Assembly: GCA_023386265.1 (NCBI GenBank)
Contig: JAEWKA010000002.1
Span: 248,001-312,000 of the forward strand
From: Bacillota bacterium
GTDB taxonomy: Bacteria > Bacillota > Clostridia > Oscillospirales > Oscillospiraceae
Direction of reading: 5' to 3'
Length of the DNA: 64,000 nucleotides
Shown in pieces: positions 7,851-16,856 of this stretch. The notes under the pieces are model-generated. The model was not told the origin of the DNA. It made no database searches and saw only the letters and a program-made list of their open reading frames with translations. Each line of letters begins with the position of its first letter. Within the stretch, counting starts at the first letter, position 1. The translations under genes were made by a program, and so were the position numbers.

Positions 7851-8651
7851 ATGCTGACAATAGGAGAATTTTCAAAGCTGAGTCGAGTGTCCGCAAAGAC
7901 ACTACGCTACTATGACCAGATAGGTCTTATAAAACCGAAATATGTGAGCGGGGAGAACGGCTATCGTTTTTACGAGGCCTCACAGCTCCGAGACATGCTG
8001 CTTGTTTCCAGACTCAAGCAGTATCTGTTTTCCCTGCCAGAGATAGCCGCAGTCCTTGCAAAGAAGGATGACGACTATCTGGTCTCGCTCATCCGCGAAA
8101 AAAGGAGTCTTCTTCTGTCGCAAATATCCGATCAGGAACACGTCCTGCTGCAAATGGAGCGGGACATTGAAAAAATCGAAAGGTGTGAGAATATCATGGA
8201 ATCAAAATATCAGATTAAAACTGTCGACTTCCAGCCGAGGAATATATATTCGGTAAGACAGATGATGAGTATGAACGACTTCGGAGAAGTCTTCGGCAAG
8301 CTTTATATGGGCTTGGGTAAAAACAGATACAGCCCCGCGGGCCCCTGTCTTTCCGTCTACCACGACGAGGAAAACTTCAACCGCGATCATACGGACGTTG
8401 AGGTTGGCGTAGTTGTCGCGGAGGAAAGCGGAGACGGTATCCGCAGACTCGACCCGGGTTTTTGCTGCTATGCCGCACATGTCGGACCCTACGACGACTT
8501 TACGGCGTGCTACACGGCGCTCGCGGAGTGGATTGAGCGAGAGGGCTATACGATTTCCGGCGAGCCTGTCGAGCTGTATGTAAAAGGCTGTGAAGATGGC
8601 GTAAAGCCCGAGGAATATGTGACCGAAATTTATTTCCCCATAACGAAATAA
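7851..8651 (+). CDS. MerR-family regulator with GyrI-like effector domain
   Basis: A 266-residue transcription factor. Residues 1-70 are a MerR winged helix (MLTIGEFSKLSRVSAKTLRY), about 75-115 a dimerising coiled coil, and about 120-266 a GyrI-like/effector-binding domain of the BmrR/Rob/SbmC type, which in relatives binds hydrophobic cations or other small molecules. The ATG at 7851 has GGGAGG seven bases upstream; an upstream in-frame ATG at 7821 lies before that site. The gene stands alone on the plus strand behind a 19-bp-spacer promoter. Its targets probably include its own gene and perhaps the divergent peptidase-glycerate kinase pair; the MFS exporter is not adjacent. Confidence 0.88.
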   Translation: MLTIGEFSKLSRVSAKTLRYYDQIGLIKPKYVSGENGYRFYEASQLRDMLLVSRLKQYLFSLPEIAAVLAKKDDDYLVSLIREKRSLLLSQISDQEHVLLQMERDIEKIERCENIMESKYQIKTVDFQPRNIYSVRQMMSMNDFGEVFGKLYMGLGKNRYSPAGPCLSVYHDEENFNRDHTDVEVGVVVAEESGDGIRRLDPGFCCYAAHVGPYDDFTACYTALAEWIEREGYTISGEPVELYVKGCEDGVKPEEYVTEIYFPITK

Positions 8652-8668
8652 ACTCAAAAAGCAAAAAA

Positions 8669-8698
8669 GGCGGAGTTGTTCGAAAGAACCGCTCCGCC
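8669..8698 (-). terminator. Terminator at the end of the nag arm, shared with the MerR gene
   Basis: GGCGGAG (8669-8675) pairs with CTCCGCC (8692-8698); an inner GTTC-GAAA-GAAC helix closes on a GAAA tetraloop. Leftward reading gives a T6 run, so it chiefly ends the nagA transcript; rightward reading has only a short T-run. Confidence 0.8.
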
Positions 8699-8728
8699 AA
8701 AGTTTTCTGGTAATGACTATATCATATT

Positions 8729-9868
8729 TTAGAGATTATTAACGACAATCTTCCCCCGCACGATTACCATTTTTAGATTAAGCTCCTTGTCAAGGACCAC
8801 CAAATCTGCTGCTTTTCCCGCTTCGATGCTGCCAACTCGCCCGTCCTCGGCGACCGCCATCGCGGGGTTTATGGTGGCGGCTTTTATTACCTGCCGGAAA
8901 GGCACTCCGAAACTGACAAGATTTCTGACCTCGTCAAGTAAATTTGTAGTTGAGCCGGCAATTGTTCCGTCCGCAAGCCTAGCCTGTCCATTTTTTACAA
9001 AAACCGTCTGACCGCCTAGACCGTAGCTTCCGTCCGAAAGTCCCGCTGCGCGCATGGAGTCGCTTACAATTACAGCCCTGTCCTCGCCAAGAATGCAGAA
9101 CGCCGTACGCAGGACAGCCGGATGGAGATGGAAGCCGTCACAGATAAGCTCCGCTCTCACGCGCTCGTCATCGAAAACAGCGCCAACAACGCCGGGCTCG
9201 CGGTGATTGAAGCCGGGCATGGCATTAAATAGGTGCGTAACGTGAGTGATGCCTTTACTAAAGGCTGCTTTTGCCTGCTCATAATTCGCGTCTGTGTGGG
9301 CAATCGAAACAGTGCAAAGCTTTGAAGCGTTCTCTATGAATTTGTCTGTGCCGTCACATTCCGGCGCAATATCTACGATTTTTATGATGCCTCCGGACAA
9401 ATCATAAAACTTTTTAAACTGTTCCCAGTCGGGGGTTTTGACATAATCGCCCTTTTGACCGCCTTTTTTGTTAATCGAAATATAAGGACCTTCCATGTTG
9501 ATGCCGAGTATTTTAGAACCCTCAGGAGGGTTATCCATGCAGCTTTTTATATTCACAATAGCTTTCTCAATTTCGTCGGAGGAAACGGTCATAGTCGCAG
9601 GGCAAAATGAGGTAACGCCCTGCTTTACAAGCTGTGCTGAAATTGCAGAAATAGCCTCTCGGGTTGCGTCGCAGGCGTCAAAGCCGGCACAGCCGTGTAT
9701 GTGGATGTCCACAAGTCCGGGAATGATAGTTAGACCTTCGAGATTATAGACATCTCCCAGAGTGGAAAGTCCGTGTCCTACCGCCGTAATGATGCCGTCC
9801 TCGACAGCAATATCCGCTTTTTCAAGTTCAAAGTTCTTGTTCATGACTTCTGCATTTTTAAAAAGCAA
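8729..9868 (-). CDS. nagA: N-acetylglucosamine-6-phosphate deacetylase
   Basis: Cytosolic amidohydrolase that removes acetate from GlcNAc-6-phosphate to give glucosamine-6-phosphate. The 379 residues carry the family hallmarks: GLVDIHIHGCAGFD (about 51-64) with the metal-site histidines, GINMEGPYIS (about 123-132) with the catalytic-site Glu, IAHTDAN (about 190-196), THLFNAM (about 211-217) and the late aspartate in VIVSDSMRAAG. It is the last gene of the leftward arm behind nagB and ptsI, 49 bases from nagB and ending at a terminator. Together with nagB it points to N-acetylated amino sugar as the PTS substrate. Confidence 0.95.
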   Translation of the reverse strand: MLFKNAEVMNKNFELEKADIAVEDGIITAVGHGLSTLGDVYNLEGLTIIPGLVDIHIHGCAGFDACDATREAISAISAQLVKQGVTSFCPATMTVSSDEIEKAIVNIKSCMDNPPEGSKILGINMEGPYISINKKGGQKGDYVKTPDWEQFKKFYDLSGGIIKIVDIAPECDGTDKFIENASKLCTVSIAHTDANYEQAKAAFSKGITHVTHLFNAMPGFNHREPGVVGAVFDDERVRAELICDGFHLHPAVLRTAFCILGEDRAVIVSDSMRAAGLSDGSYGLGGQTVFVKNGQARLADGTIAGSTTNLLDEVRNLVSFGVPFRQVIKAATINPAMAVAEDGRVGSIEAGKAADLVVLDKELNLKMVIVRGKIVVNNL

Positions 9869-9917
9869 TTTCGTTCCCCTGCTTTCTGTATCGATTTCAA
9901 TGTGTTTGGGCTATAAA

Positions 9918-10661
9918 TCAGCTTAAACCGTGCGAGCGCATCTGGCTTAGGGCGTCCGCATCCGCTACAACCGTTACGTCGGGATGCAGCTGCAAGATCG
10001 ACGCGGGAACGAGTGGCGTTACAGGTCCGAAAAGTGCCTTTTCCAGAATATCGGCCTTTCCAATTCCGCTCACTACCATCAGGATTTTTTTTGCCCTCAT
10101 GATGCTTTTTATGCCCATAGTGATAGCAAAGCGCGGAACTTCCTTCGGGTCGTCAAAAAACCTTGAGTTTGCAAGGATAGTTTCTTCCTTCAGCGCCACT
10201 CTGTGAGTCGTTTTGTCAAAGCTCTCGTTCGGCTCGTTGAACCCGATATGACCAGTGTTTCCAAGCCCGAGAAGCTGGAGATCGATTCCGCCGAGAACGG
10301 TTATCGTTCTGTCATAGTCCGCGCACTCCGCGGTAATATCGCGGACAAGACCGTTCGGGATATTGATATTTTTCTCTGGTATATTCACGTGATCAAAGAA
10401 ATTTGTGTGCATGTAGTAGTGATAGCTCTGCGGATGGTCGGGCCTTAGCCCGCAGTATTCGTCGAGGTTCACAGTGTGCACGCCCGAAAAATCGATATCG
10501 CCCTTGTCATACCATTCGATGAGCTGCTGATAGACCCCAACAGGGGTTGAACCCGTAGCAAGTCCCAGAACACTTCTAGGATACAAAATAACTTGAGCAG
10601 ATATGATGTTTGCCGCTTTTCGGCTCATGCTGCGATAGTCGGCAGCTTCAATTATTTTCAT
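9918..10661 (-). CDS. nagB: Glucosamine-6-phosphate deaminase
   Basis: Converts glucosamine-6-phosphate to fructose-6-phosphate and ammonia, linking amino-sugar uptake to glycolysis. The 247-residue protein shows the NagB signatures LGLATGSTPVGVYQQLIEWY (about 32-51), the active-site loop TVNLDEYCGLRPDHPQSY and QLLGLGNTGHIGFNEPNESF. At 247 residues it is near the short Gram-positive form and lacks the longer tail of the allosteric E. coli enzyme. It lies between ptsI and nagA on the same strand. A galactosamine-6-phosphate specificity (AgaI-like) cannot be excluded from sequence alone. Confidence 0.94.
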   Translation of the reverse strand: MKIIEAADYRSMSRKAANIISAQVILYPRSVLGLATGSTPVGVYQQLIEWYDKGDIDFSGVHTVNLDEYCGLRPDHPQSYHYYMHTNFFDHVNIPEKNINIPNGLVRDITAECADYDRTITVLGGIDLQLLGLGNTGHIGFNEPNESFDKTTHRVALKEETILANSRFFDDPKEVPRFAITMGIKSIMRAKKILMVVSGIGKADILEKALFGPVTPLVPASILQLHPDVTVVADADALSQMRSHGLS

Positions 10662-10710
10662 CGTTTATCCCTTCTTTTGAATCGCTTCGTCTGCCTTTCT
10701 TCGTTCAATC

Positions 10711-12327
10711 TCAGCCGTTGCTCGATAAAACAGCTTTTTTGACTGCCGGAATCGATGCCGGCGAAACGGAAAGTTCGTCTATGCCGATTGACATATAAAA
10801 ATCGATCAGCGAAGTATCCGCCGCCGACTCTCCGCAGATGCCAACCCAGATACCGTTATCGTGGGCGGCTTTGGCGGTCATTTCTATAAAGCGGAGTACA
10901 GCCGGGTCGGCGGGATTAAAAATGTCCCTGATGCGGGAGTTCATGCGGTCAGCCGCCATGGTGTACTGGGTGAGGTCATTCGTGCCGATCGAGAAAAAGT
11001 CGACCACTTTTGCAAGCTCGTCGCTCATGACCGCAGCCGCAGGAGTTTCAACCATTATGCCGAACTCGATGTCTTTGCTGTAGGGAACGCCCTCCTGTTG
11101 AAGCTCCTCTTTTATCCGCCCGACGATTTCCTTGATTTCTAGCACCTGACCGAGATGGGTAATCATGGGGAACATCACCTGCAGCTTACCATAGACCGAA
11201 GCTCGCAGTAGAGCACGCAGCTGGGTGCGGAAAATCTGCGGCTCCTTGAGGCAGATTCTTATCGCCCTATAGCCGAGAGCGGGGTTTTCTTCCTCCGGAA
11301 TATCGAAATACGGCGCTTGCTTGTCACTTCCCAAATCGAGCGTGCGTATTACGACAGGATTTGGGGATAATTTCTCGAGTGCTGCTTTATATGCCTCAAA
11401 CTGCTTTTCCTCGCTCGGGAAGCTGGGACTCTCGAGATACAGGAATTCACTGCGGAAGAGCCCGACGCCGTCCGCACCAAAGGTTTTTGCCGCATCTGCA
11501 TCGGCCACGCCACCAATGTTCGCGCAGACCTTAACCGTGTGCCCTTTCGGAGTCGAGGCGGTCACATTGCGGTATTTCTCGAGATCCGCCTTCTGCTGCC
11601 TGAAGTCCGATACGCGGCGGAGAAAGGCCTGCCTTTCGCTGTCAGTGGGAGAAACGAGCACCTCGCCGGTTTTACCGTCGATAGCGAGCTCTCCGCTTTT
11701 CGGAAGCTTGTCAAAGCTTTCGCCCATGCCAACGATGCAGGGGATACCCATGGTTTTTGCGAGTATGACCGAATGCGAGGTTACGCTGCCGCGCTTTGTC
11801 ACGAAGCCCGCTACCTTTTCCCTGTCCAAACGTACGGTCTGACTGGGCAGAAGATCCTCCGCCAGAACGATTACCTCTTCCTTGGGTCCGTCGTCAATTT
11901 CTTCAAGTCCCTTGAGTATGCGGATAAGCCTTTCGGAAACGTCTCGAACGTCGGCAGCGCGGGCACGCATGACTTCGTTTTCCAGCGTTCCGAGAAAACC
12001 TATAAGCGCATCGGCCGAAGTTTTGACGGCGTACTCGGCATTTAGCCCCGATGAGAGCGCGTCCTCAACACCGTCACAGAAATCAGGGTCGTCCAACATC
12101 AGCTTGTGGATGTCGAACACCTGCGCGGCGGCGGAGTCGGTTGTCGCCGTTTTTTCGAAAAGCACGTCGAGTTCTGTAAAGGCTTGATCCTTGGCCTTTT
12201 CGTAACGCTCCGTTTCCGCTTCCGGATTCCTACCCTCCTGTTTTTCGACAGACAGATCGAGCTGTTTAATATAAAATATATGCGCAATAGCAGCGCCCGC
12301 AGACGCGCCCACTCCTTTGAGCAGCAT
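10711..12327 (-). CDS. ptsI: Phosphoenolpyruvate-protein phosphotransferase (PTS enzyme I)
   Basis: First enzyme of the PTS relay: takes phosphate from PEP and passes it to HPr in the cytosol. I place the start at the ATG at 12327 (MLLKGVGASAGAA), which has GGAAGG nine bases upstream; 538 residues. The phospho-histidine motif RGSVTSHSVILA places the active His near residue 185. The PEP-binding barrel shows FRSEFLYL, LDLGSDKQAPYF and the GICGE end motif. It sits in a sugar-specific cluster with nagB and nagA instead of beside a housekeeping ptsH; the window's own HPr gene is on the opposite arm. It could be the cell's only EI or a dedicated one. Confidence 0.94.
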   Translation of the reverse strand: MLLKGVGASAGAAIAHIFYIKQLDLSVEKQEGRNPEAETERYEKAKDQAFTELDVLFEKTATTDSAAAQVFDIHKLMLDDPDFCDGVEDALSSGLNAEYAVKTSADALIGFLGTLENEVMRARAADVRDVSERLIRILKGLEEIDDGPKEEVIVLAEDLLPSQTVRLDREKVAGFVTKRGSVTSHSVILAKTMGIPCIVGMGESFDKLPKSGELAIDGKTGEVLVSPTDSERQAFLRRVSDFRQQKADLEKYRNVTASTPKGHTVKVCANIGGVADADAAKTFGADGVGLFRSEFLYLESPSFPSEEKQFEAYKAALEKLSPNPVVIRTLDLGSDKQAPYFDIPEEENPALGYRAIRICLKEPQIFRTQLRALLRASVYGKLQVMFPMITHLGQVLEIKEIVGRIKEELQQEGVPYSKDIEFGIMVETPAAAVMSDELAKVVDFFSIGTNDLTQYTMAADRMNSRIRDIFNPADPAVLRFIEMTAKAAHDNGIWVGICGESAADTSLIDFYMSIGIDELSVSPASIPAVKKAVLSSNG

Positions 12328-12376
12328 TGCCGTCATCCTTCCTAACAAAAAATTTGTTTTACAGGTTCCAGTGTTA

Positions 12377-12682
12377 TTACTTGCTCTTTTTATCTTTAGA
12401 TTTAATGCTTTTCAGCTGATTTAGAAGCTTCTTGTTGCGATTATTCATGATGGTTATGAAGCCCGAAAACAGCAAACCGAGAACGGCAAGCGCGATATAG
12501 AACACGCCGGTCTTCGCATCATTAGCGCCAAAGCTCTTCGTCGCTTCACTCACTGCAATGACGACAATCGCAGCGCTTGCTATATAGCAACTCGTAAGGA
12601 CAGTGCCGGATACTTGTTTAATTTGCTTGTTCCTCTGCAGCGGGCCAGGCTTTGCCGGACGCTTCTTTTCTCCTTCGAACAT
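12377..12682 (-). CDS. Small two-helix membrane protein, unknown function
   Basis: A 101-residue protein I do not recognise. After a basic N-terminus it has two hydrophobic segments (about 29-45 and 58-80), then a very Lys-rich cytoplasmic tail (repeated K near 85-101). The ATG at 12682 has GGAGGT seven bases upstream; the in-frame GTG at 12691 overlaps that site. It is the first gene of the leftward ptsI-nagB-nagA arm, immediately after the predicted promoter. No function is proposed beyond cotranscription with the PTS genes. Confidence 0.65.
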   Translation of the reverse strand: MFEGEKKRPAKPGPLQRNKQIKQVSGTVLTSCYIASAAIVVIAVSEATKSFGANDAKTGVFYIALAVLGLLFSGFITIMNNRNKKLLNQLKSIKSKDKKSK

Positions 12683-12720
12683 ATGGTGCACCTCCGTTAG
12701 TTATTTTCTGCTTTGTTCTA

Positions 12721-12757
12721 TATATAACATATATTTTCAACAACATCAAAGGTTGTT
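12721..12757 (-). promoter_or_regulatory. Predicted promoter and operator of the ptsI-nagBA arm
   Basis: On the minus strand TTGATG (12749-12744), a 17-base spacer and TATATA (12726-12721) form a promoter. The -35 is embedded in an inverted repeat, AACAAC (12739-12744) with GTTGTT (12752-12757), a possible RpiR-family operator. On the plus strand a TATAAT -10 for the divergent HAD gene lies at 12812-12817 without a clear -35. Confidence 0.5.
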
Positions 12758-12840
12758 AAAAATTGACGAAAAACAACAAGGAAATCCCTTTTTATTTTAC
12801 AAAAATCATATTATAATGGCCTCAATCGGAGGATTTTGAC

Positions 12841-13656
12841 ATGAGAGCTGAAGAGGTTATCATTTTTTCAGATATGGACGGGACCCTGCTTTCCGACTGG
12901 AGTTTTGGACCATATGTCCCTGAGACCAATCTGGAGGCTATACGGCGGTTCATTTCCGAGGGTGGTCTGTTTTCCATCGCAAGCGGAAGGCAGTTTCGCG
13001 AGACCTTGGACTTTTTTGGGGGAATGAAGTTCCCCGTTCCAATGGTGCAGGATAATGGCTCCGTGATATATGACTCCGTTAGAGGAGAGGTTCTTGAAAA
13101 AATCGCGCTACCCGAAGATGTGAAACTGGAATGCCTGGATTACAGCAAACGGAACAAGGGCGTCTGGCTCATAGCTGCGGATGAACACAATCTATATCAG
13201 GTCATTTCCGACGATGCCTCCGGTGATACTTTGCTCAAAGACCTTCCCCGAAAACCTATAACGGAGGAACAATATCTATCGCTTGAGCTTGTTAAGGCCT
13301 GCTTTGTAATAGTGAACGAATCGGAGCTTCCCTCGGTCGCTTCCGATCTCATGAAATTCAAAAGTGCGGACGAGTTTATCCTCATGCAGTCGTCACCGGT
13401 TTTTCTTGAGGTGCTGGACAAAAGCGCGGGCAAAGCTGCGGCCATTAAAAAGGCTGTCAGGCTGGCAAACGCCGGCCGGCGAAAGCTGATTTGTATCGGG
13501 GATTACGATAATGACTGCGGTATGCTAGAGCTTGCAGACATCTCCGCCTGTCCCGTCAATTCATCTCCTCGCGTGCTCGAGATGGCAAAAATCGTCACCT
13601 GCAGCAACAATGAGGGCGCCATAGCCGATCTTATTAATAGGTTGGACAAGCTTTAA
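12841..13656 (+). CDS. Cof-type HAD-IIB sugar-phosphate phosphatase
   Basis: A 271-residue haloacid-dehalogenase-superfamily hydrolase of the Cof/IIB subgroup, which dephosphorylates sugar phosphates. Motif I is FSDMDGTLL (nucleophilic and acid/base Asp near residues 11 and 13), motif II is SIASGR (about 44-49), the conserved Lys falls near KAAAIKKA (about 199-206), and motif IV is CIGDYDNDCGML. GGAGG precedes the start at good spacing. It opens the rightward arm of the amino-sugar PTS regulon, 83 bases before the EIIB gene, so it may relieve sugar-phosphate stress or trim an intermediate. The substrate is not determinable here. Confidence 0.88.
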   Translation: MRAEEVIIFSDMDGTLLSDWSFGPYVPETNLEAIRRFISEGGLFSIASGRQFRETLDFFGGMKFPVPMVQDNGSVIYDSVRGEVLEKIALPEDVKLECLDYSKRNKGVWLIAADEHNLYQVISDDASGDTLLKDLPRKPITEEQYLSLELVKACFVIVNESELPSVASDLMKFKSADEFILMQSSPVFLEVLDKSAGKAAAIKKAVRLANAGRRKLICIGDYDNDCGMLELADISACPVNSSPRVLEMAKIVTCSNNEGAIADLINRLDKL

Positions 13657-13739
13657 ATCAAATAAATTATATTAAAATTTTACAATCCATAAATGCTAAT
13701 TAAATCGGCAAAATCCGAGATACTATTTTGGAGGTAAGT

Positions 13740-14237
13740 ATGGGAAAAGACTATCTTCGCATAGACGACAGGCTCATTCACGGTCAAATAGTGACTGCGT
13801 GGTGTAAAGCTCTGGAAATCAAGGAAATCATCGCGATTGATGACAAGCTTGCGTCAAACCCAACTCTGCAGTCGATAATGATGATGGGAATTCCTTCAAA
13901 CTACAGGCATCATGTGGTAACTATCGAGCAGGCACGGGAAATTTTTGCTCAGCAAGGAGAAGGCAACAGGCTATTCGTCACTCGTATGCCGCAGGACCTT
14001 GCCAATCTGCGAGAGGAACTGCAAAAGTGCGAAACTGTTTTCATCGGAAATGCGGCAAAGCGTCCCGATACGACCTTCAATTTAACAAAAGGCGGCGGCG
14101 GAGTCTTTTTTGCAAGCCCCGAGGATGTGAAGCTCTTTGACGAGCTTACGGCATCCGGTATAAAGCTCGTCGCCCAAACGGTTCCAAACACTTCAGCGCG
14201 CCCCTGGCCAGAGGTCAGGAAATCTATTAAACTATAA
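13740..14237 (+). CDS. PTS EIIB component, mannose/fructose/sorbose family
   Basis: Cytosolic phosphocarrier that passes phosphate from EIIA to the sugar during uptake. The 165-residue length fits a free-standing EIIB-Man protein. The phosphorylation-site motif RIDDRLIHGQI places the active His at residue 14. I use the ATG at 13740 behind GGAGGT; an upstream TTG frame extension precedes that site. The EIIC gene begins 43 bases downstream. Neighbouring nagA/nagB genes suggest N-acetylglucosamine, N-acetylgalactosamine or another amino sugar; sequence alone does not settle it. Confidence 0.92.
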   Translation: MGKDYLRIDDRLIHGQIVTAWCKALEIKEIIAIDDKLASNPTLQSIMMMGIPSNYRHHVVTIEQAREIFAQQGEGNRLFVTRMPQDLANLREELQKCETVFIGNAAKRPDTTFNLTKGGGGVFFASPEDVKLFDELTASGIKLVAQTVPNTSARPWPEVRKSIKL

Positions 14238-14280
14238 ATGGCGAAAGCTTTTATAGAATAGAATTGAGGAGGAATATATC

Positions 14281-15054
14281 ATGACAATGGCACAAGTGAT
14301 CCTGATCGCGTTGTTCATTTACCTTGGTGCGATAGGATCAATTGTCGGCAACACGATCGGATGGTACTGCCTTGGCAGACCGCTGGTTGCGTCATTCGTA
14401 GTCGGTATTATCATGGGCGATGTCCAGACCGCTATGATTGTCGGCATACCCCTCCAGATTGCTTATCTGGCAAATGTCACCCCCGGCGGCGCGGTCGCGT
14501 GGGACCTTTCCTATGCAACGTATATAGGAACTGCAATGGCGCTGGCACTGAAGGGTACCGTGTCAAATGATGCGGCACTTATCGGACTTGCCTTCACCGG
14601 AGCCGGAATCGGCGGTGTAATCGGCGGCACGATGTGGAACGTCCATTACGCGCTCAATGTTCTGCTCAATCGCTGGGCTGAAAGAATTGCCTTGAACGGC
14701 GATGCTAAAAAAATGTGGATGCCTAACGTACTTGGCGGCCAGCTCATCGGCTTTGCCTGCCGCTTCATCCCTGCTGTCATCATTCTTCTGGCAATCAGAG
14801 CGGGCGCGGATACGGGCATCAGCATTCCGGACTGGTTCATAAAGGGTATCTCCACCTTCGGCAGCATGATGGCTGCACTAGGTATGGGCATTATCCTGTC
14901 TTTCCTTATTAGGAAAAAGTACGACTGGGCCGTCTTCCTCATCGGTTTTGTTCTTGTAACATATTTTGGCCTCGGAACGATGGCTGTCGCCGTAATCGGT
15001 GTCCTTGCTGCAATAATCTTCTATCAGATAATTGACAGAAAGGAGGTCGCTTAA
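14281..15054 (+). CDS. PTS EIIC component, mannose/sorbose family permease
   Basis: Membrane channel subunit of the amino-sugar PTS. It has 257 residues with multiple hydrophobic helices and the typical N-terminus leading to GNTIGWYCLGRPLVASFVVG and IMGDVQTAMIVGIPLQIAYL (about 44-63), a family signature. A GAGGAGG site precedes the start. The EIID start lies two bases after its stop, behind an AGGAGGT site inside the EIIC coding end, so they are translated in a coupled way and form one membrane complex. Confidence 0.92.
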   Translation: MTMAQVILIALFIYLGAIGSIVGNTIGWYCLGRPLVASFVVGIIMGDVQTAMIVGIPLQIAYLANVTPGGAVAWDLSYATYIGTAMALALKGTVSNDAALIGLAFTGAGIGGVIGGTMWNVHYALNVLLNRWAERIALNGDAKKMWMPNVLGGQLIGFACRFIPAVIILLAIRAGADTGISIPDWFIKGISTFGSMMAALGMGIILSFLIRKKYDWAVFLIGFVLVTYFGLGTMAVAVIGVLAAIIFYQIIDRKEVA

Positions 15055-15055
15055 G

Positions 15056-15949
15056 ATGGCAAAAACTGAAAAGAAAACACTTAACAGAAAAACCCTTAGG
15101 AGATCCTTCAACAACTGGTTCTTTTGGAACGGCTGTTCTCAGCAGGCTGAATCGATGCTTGGTATGGCTTTCGGCCAGTCCATGGCCCCCGTCATCGATG
15201 AGCTCTATGAAAAGAAGGAAGATAAGGCTGCCGGTTTAAGACGCCATATAACCCTGTTCAACACTGAGTCCCAGGTCGGTTCCGTCTGCAACGGTATCGC
15301 AATCGGTATGGAAGAGCAGCTTGCAAATGGCGTTGGTACTCCCGAAGCAATTCAGGAAGCTAAGGTCGCCCTCATAGGCCCCACCTCCGCAATCGGCGAT
15401 TCCCTCTGGGTCGCAACAATCATTCCGCTGCTTCTCACCATCTGCCTGTCAATTTCCAGCTCTCTGACTAATACGCCATGGGTAGGTCCCCTTATCTATA
15501 TCATCGTATATCCTCTCGGCACCTATCTTTTGAGCTGGAAGATTTTCCAGATGGGCTACAGGGCCGGACTTGAAGGCGTTCAGAGATTCATGGTGTCAGG
15601 CCAGCTGGACAAGATCATTAGAGCTGTCACGATACTCGGACTTCTCGTCGTTGGAGCACTGACCGCAAGCTTTGTCACCGCAAACCTAAACATCGATATC
15701 AAAACTGCTACCAAGGTTTTCGATGAGGCTTCGCAGGCATACATTGATGGCAGCATTTCTGTTTTCAATCTTGACAATCTGCTCAACACAGTATTCCCAA
15801 AAATCGTTCCTCTGGCTCTGACCGTCTTTGTTTACTGGCTGTATACAAGGAAGAACTGGAAACCGTTAATCATCATGCTCCTTATTCTCGTGCTGGCTGC
15901 GGTTCTCACCGCCGTCGGATATATCCCCGGAATCGGAGCATTTGCCTGA
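15056..15949 (+). CDS. PTS EIID component, mannose family
   Basis: Second membrane subunit of the mannose-family PTS, unique to that family. The ATG at 15056 (MAKTEKKTLNRKTL) gives 297 residues; an upstream in-frame ATG at 15032 lies before the ribosome site. Seen in the sequence: the amphipathic N-terminus RSFNNWFFWNGCSQQAESML, the stretch LFNTESQVGSVCNGIAIGME and the IGPTSAIGDSLWVATIIPLL segment, then C-terminal hydrophobic helices. Together EIIB, EIIC and EIID make a full transporter when joined with the EIIA encoded about 0.9 kb downstream. Confidence 0.92.
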   Translation: MAKTEKKTLNRKTLRRSFNNWFFWNGCSQQAESMLGMAFGQSMAPVIDELYEKKEDKAAGLRRHITLFNTESQVGSVCNGIAIGMEEQLANGVGTPEAIQEAKVALIGPTSAIGDSLWVATIIPLLLTICLSISSSLTNTPWVGPLIYIIVYPLGTYLLSWKIFQMGYRAGLEGVQRFMVSGQLDKIIRAVTILGLLVVGALTASFVTANLNIDIKTATKVFDEASQAYIDGSISVFNLDNLLNTVFPKIVPLALTVFVYWLYTRKNWKPLIIMLLILVLAAVLTAVGYIPGIGAFA

Positions 15950-15978
15950 TAACTTTAGTAAACTAGGAGAACAAGAAA

Positions 15979-16740
15979 ATGTCACAGTTGGAGTATCTTA
16001 AGAAAATCACAGAAGTAATCAACAAAATCGGCGCTGAGCAAACAGAGAATATCGAAAAAGCCGCCGACATCTGCGCCGAAACCATAGGCTCGGGAAAGCT
16101 AGTGCACCTGTTCGGCAGCGGTCACAGCGTTCTGCCCGTACAGGATGTGTTCCCACGTTACGGCGGGCTTGTCGGCTGGCATCCCTGCATGGACCCAAGG
16201 CTCATGTGGTCAAATGTCATCGGTCCCGGCGGTGCGCGTGAGCTTCTCTGGATAGAGCGCCAGGAGGGATATATTAAGAATTTCCTCCAGAGCTACAACT
16301 TCCAGAAGGGTGAAGCTATAATAGTGTACTCCCACGGAGGGCTTAACGCGGCGCCTATCGAGGCCGCCATGTATGCCAAGGAGCGCGGGCTGAAGGTTAT
16401 CACCATAACAAGTGGCGAGAACTTCAAAAAGGCTGCTCCGGTGCATTCCTCCGGCAAAAAGCTCGGGGATCTTGCGGATGTCATGATAGACAACTGCTGT
16501 CCGCTCGAAGACGCCCTGGTGGAGATACCCGATTATTATCAGAAGGTCGGCGCATCCTCCACTGTGGCGACAATAACAATCTCCCAGTCCATTGCGTCGG
16601 AGACTGCACTGCGTCTACAAAAGATGGGTCACAAGATGTTCATCTTCGTTTCGCCCAACGTCACCGAGGTTCCAAAAGACTATATGCACGAGGTTTATGC
16701 CTCATATACCGAGACCGTATTCAACAATCACAATATGTGA
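15979..16740 (+). CDS. SIS-domain sugar-phosphate protein (UPF0309-like)
   Basis: A 253-residue protein with one sugar-isomerase (SIS) fold, binding phosphosugars. Visible features: LVHLFGSGHSVLPVQDVF (about 38-55), the SIS core AIIVYSHGGLNAAPIEAAMY, and KVITITSGENFKKAAP. It resembles UPF0309-type SIS proteins more than AgaS or GlmS. Placed right after EIID, it could be an isomerase, deaminase or etherase of the transported amino-sugar phosphate. Since nagB is also in the regulon, it may act on a different epimer. That function is inference; the fold assignment is firm. Confidence 0.8.
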   Translation: MSQLEYLKKITEVINKIGAEQTENIEKAADICAETIGSGKLVHLFGSGHSVLPVQDVFPRYGGLVGWHPCMDPRLMWSNVIGPGGARELLWIERQEGYIKNFLQSYNFQKGEAIIVYSHGGLNAAPIEAAMYAKERGLKVITITSGENFKKAAPVHSSGKKLGDLADVMIDNCCPLEDALVEIPDYYQKVGASSTVATITISQSIASETALRLQKMGHKMFIFVSPNVTEVPKDYMHEVYASYTETVFNNHNM

Positions 16741-16750
16741 GAAGCACGGG

Positions 16751-16799
16751 TTAAACAAAAAACAGGAGCTTGCCCCGGCAGACTCCTGTTTTTGTTTAA
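16751..16799 (+). terminator. Intrinsic terminator after the SIS gene
   Basis: Near-perfect 17-base arms (16751-16768 with 16783-16799, one bulged A) centred on AACAGGAG/CTCCTGTT with a U-rich right arm. It separates the EIIBCD-SIS genes from EIIA and HPr, so it may act as a partial terminator that lowers expression of the phosphocarriers. Confidence 0.75.
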
Positions 16800-16856
16800 A
16801 TTCAAATCGATATGTGCTAATATAATTATACTCTGATGAATAACGGAGGCTTTATT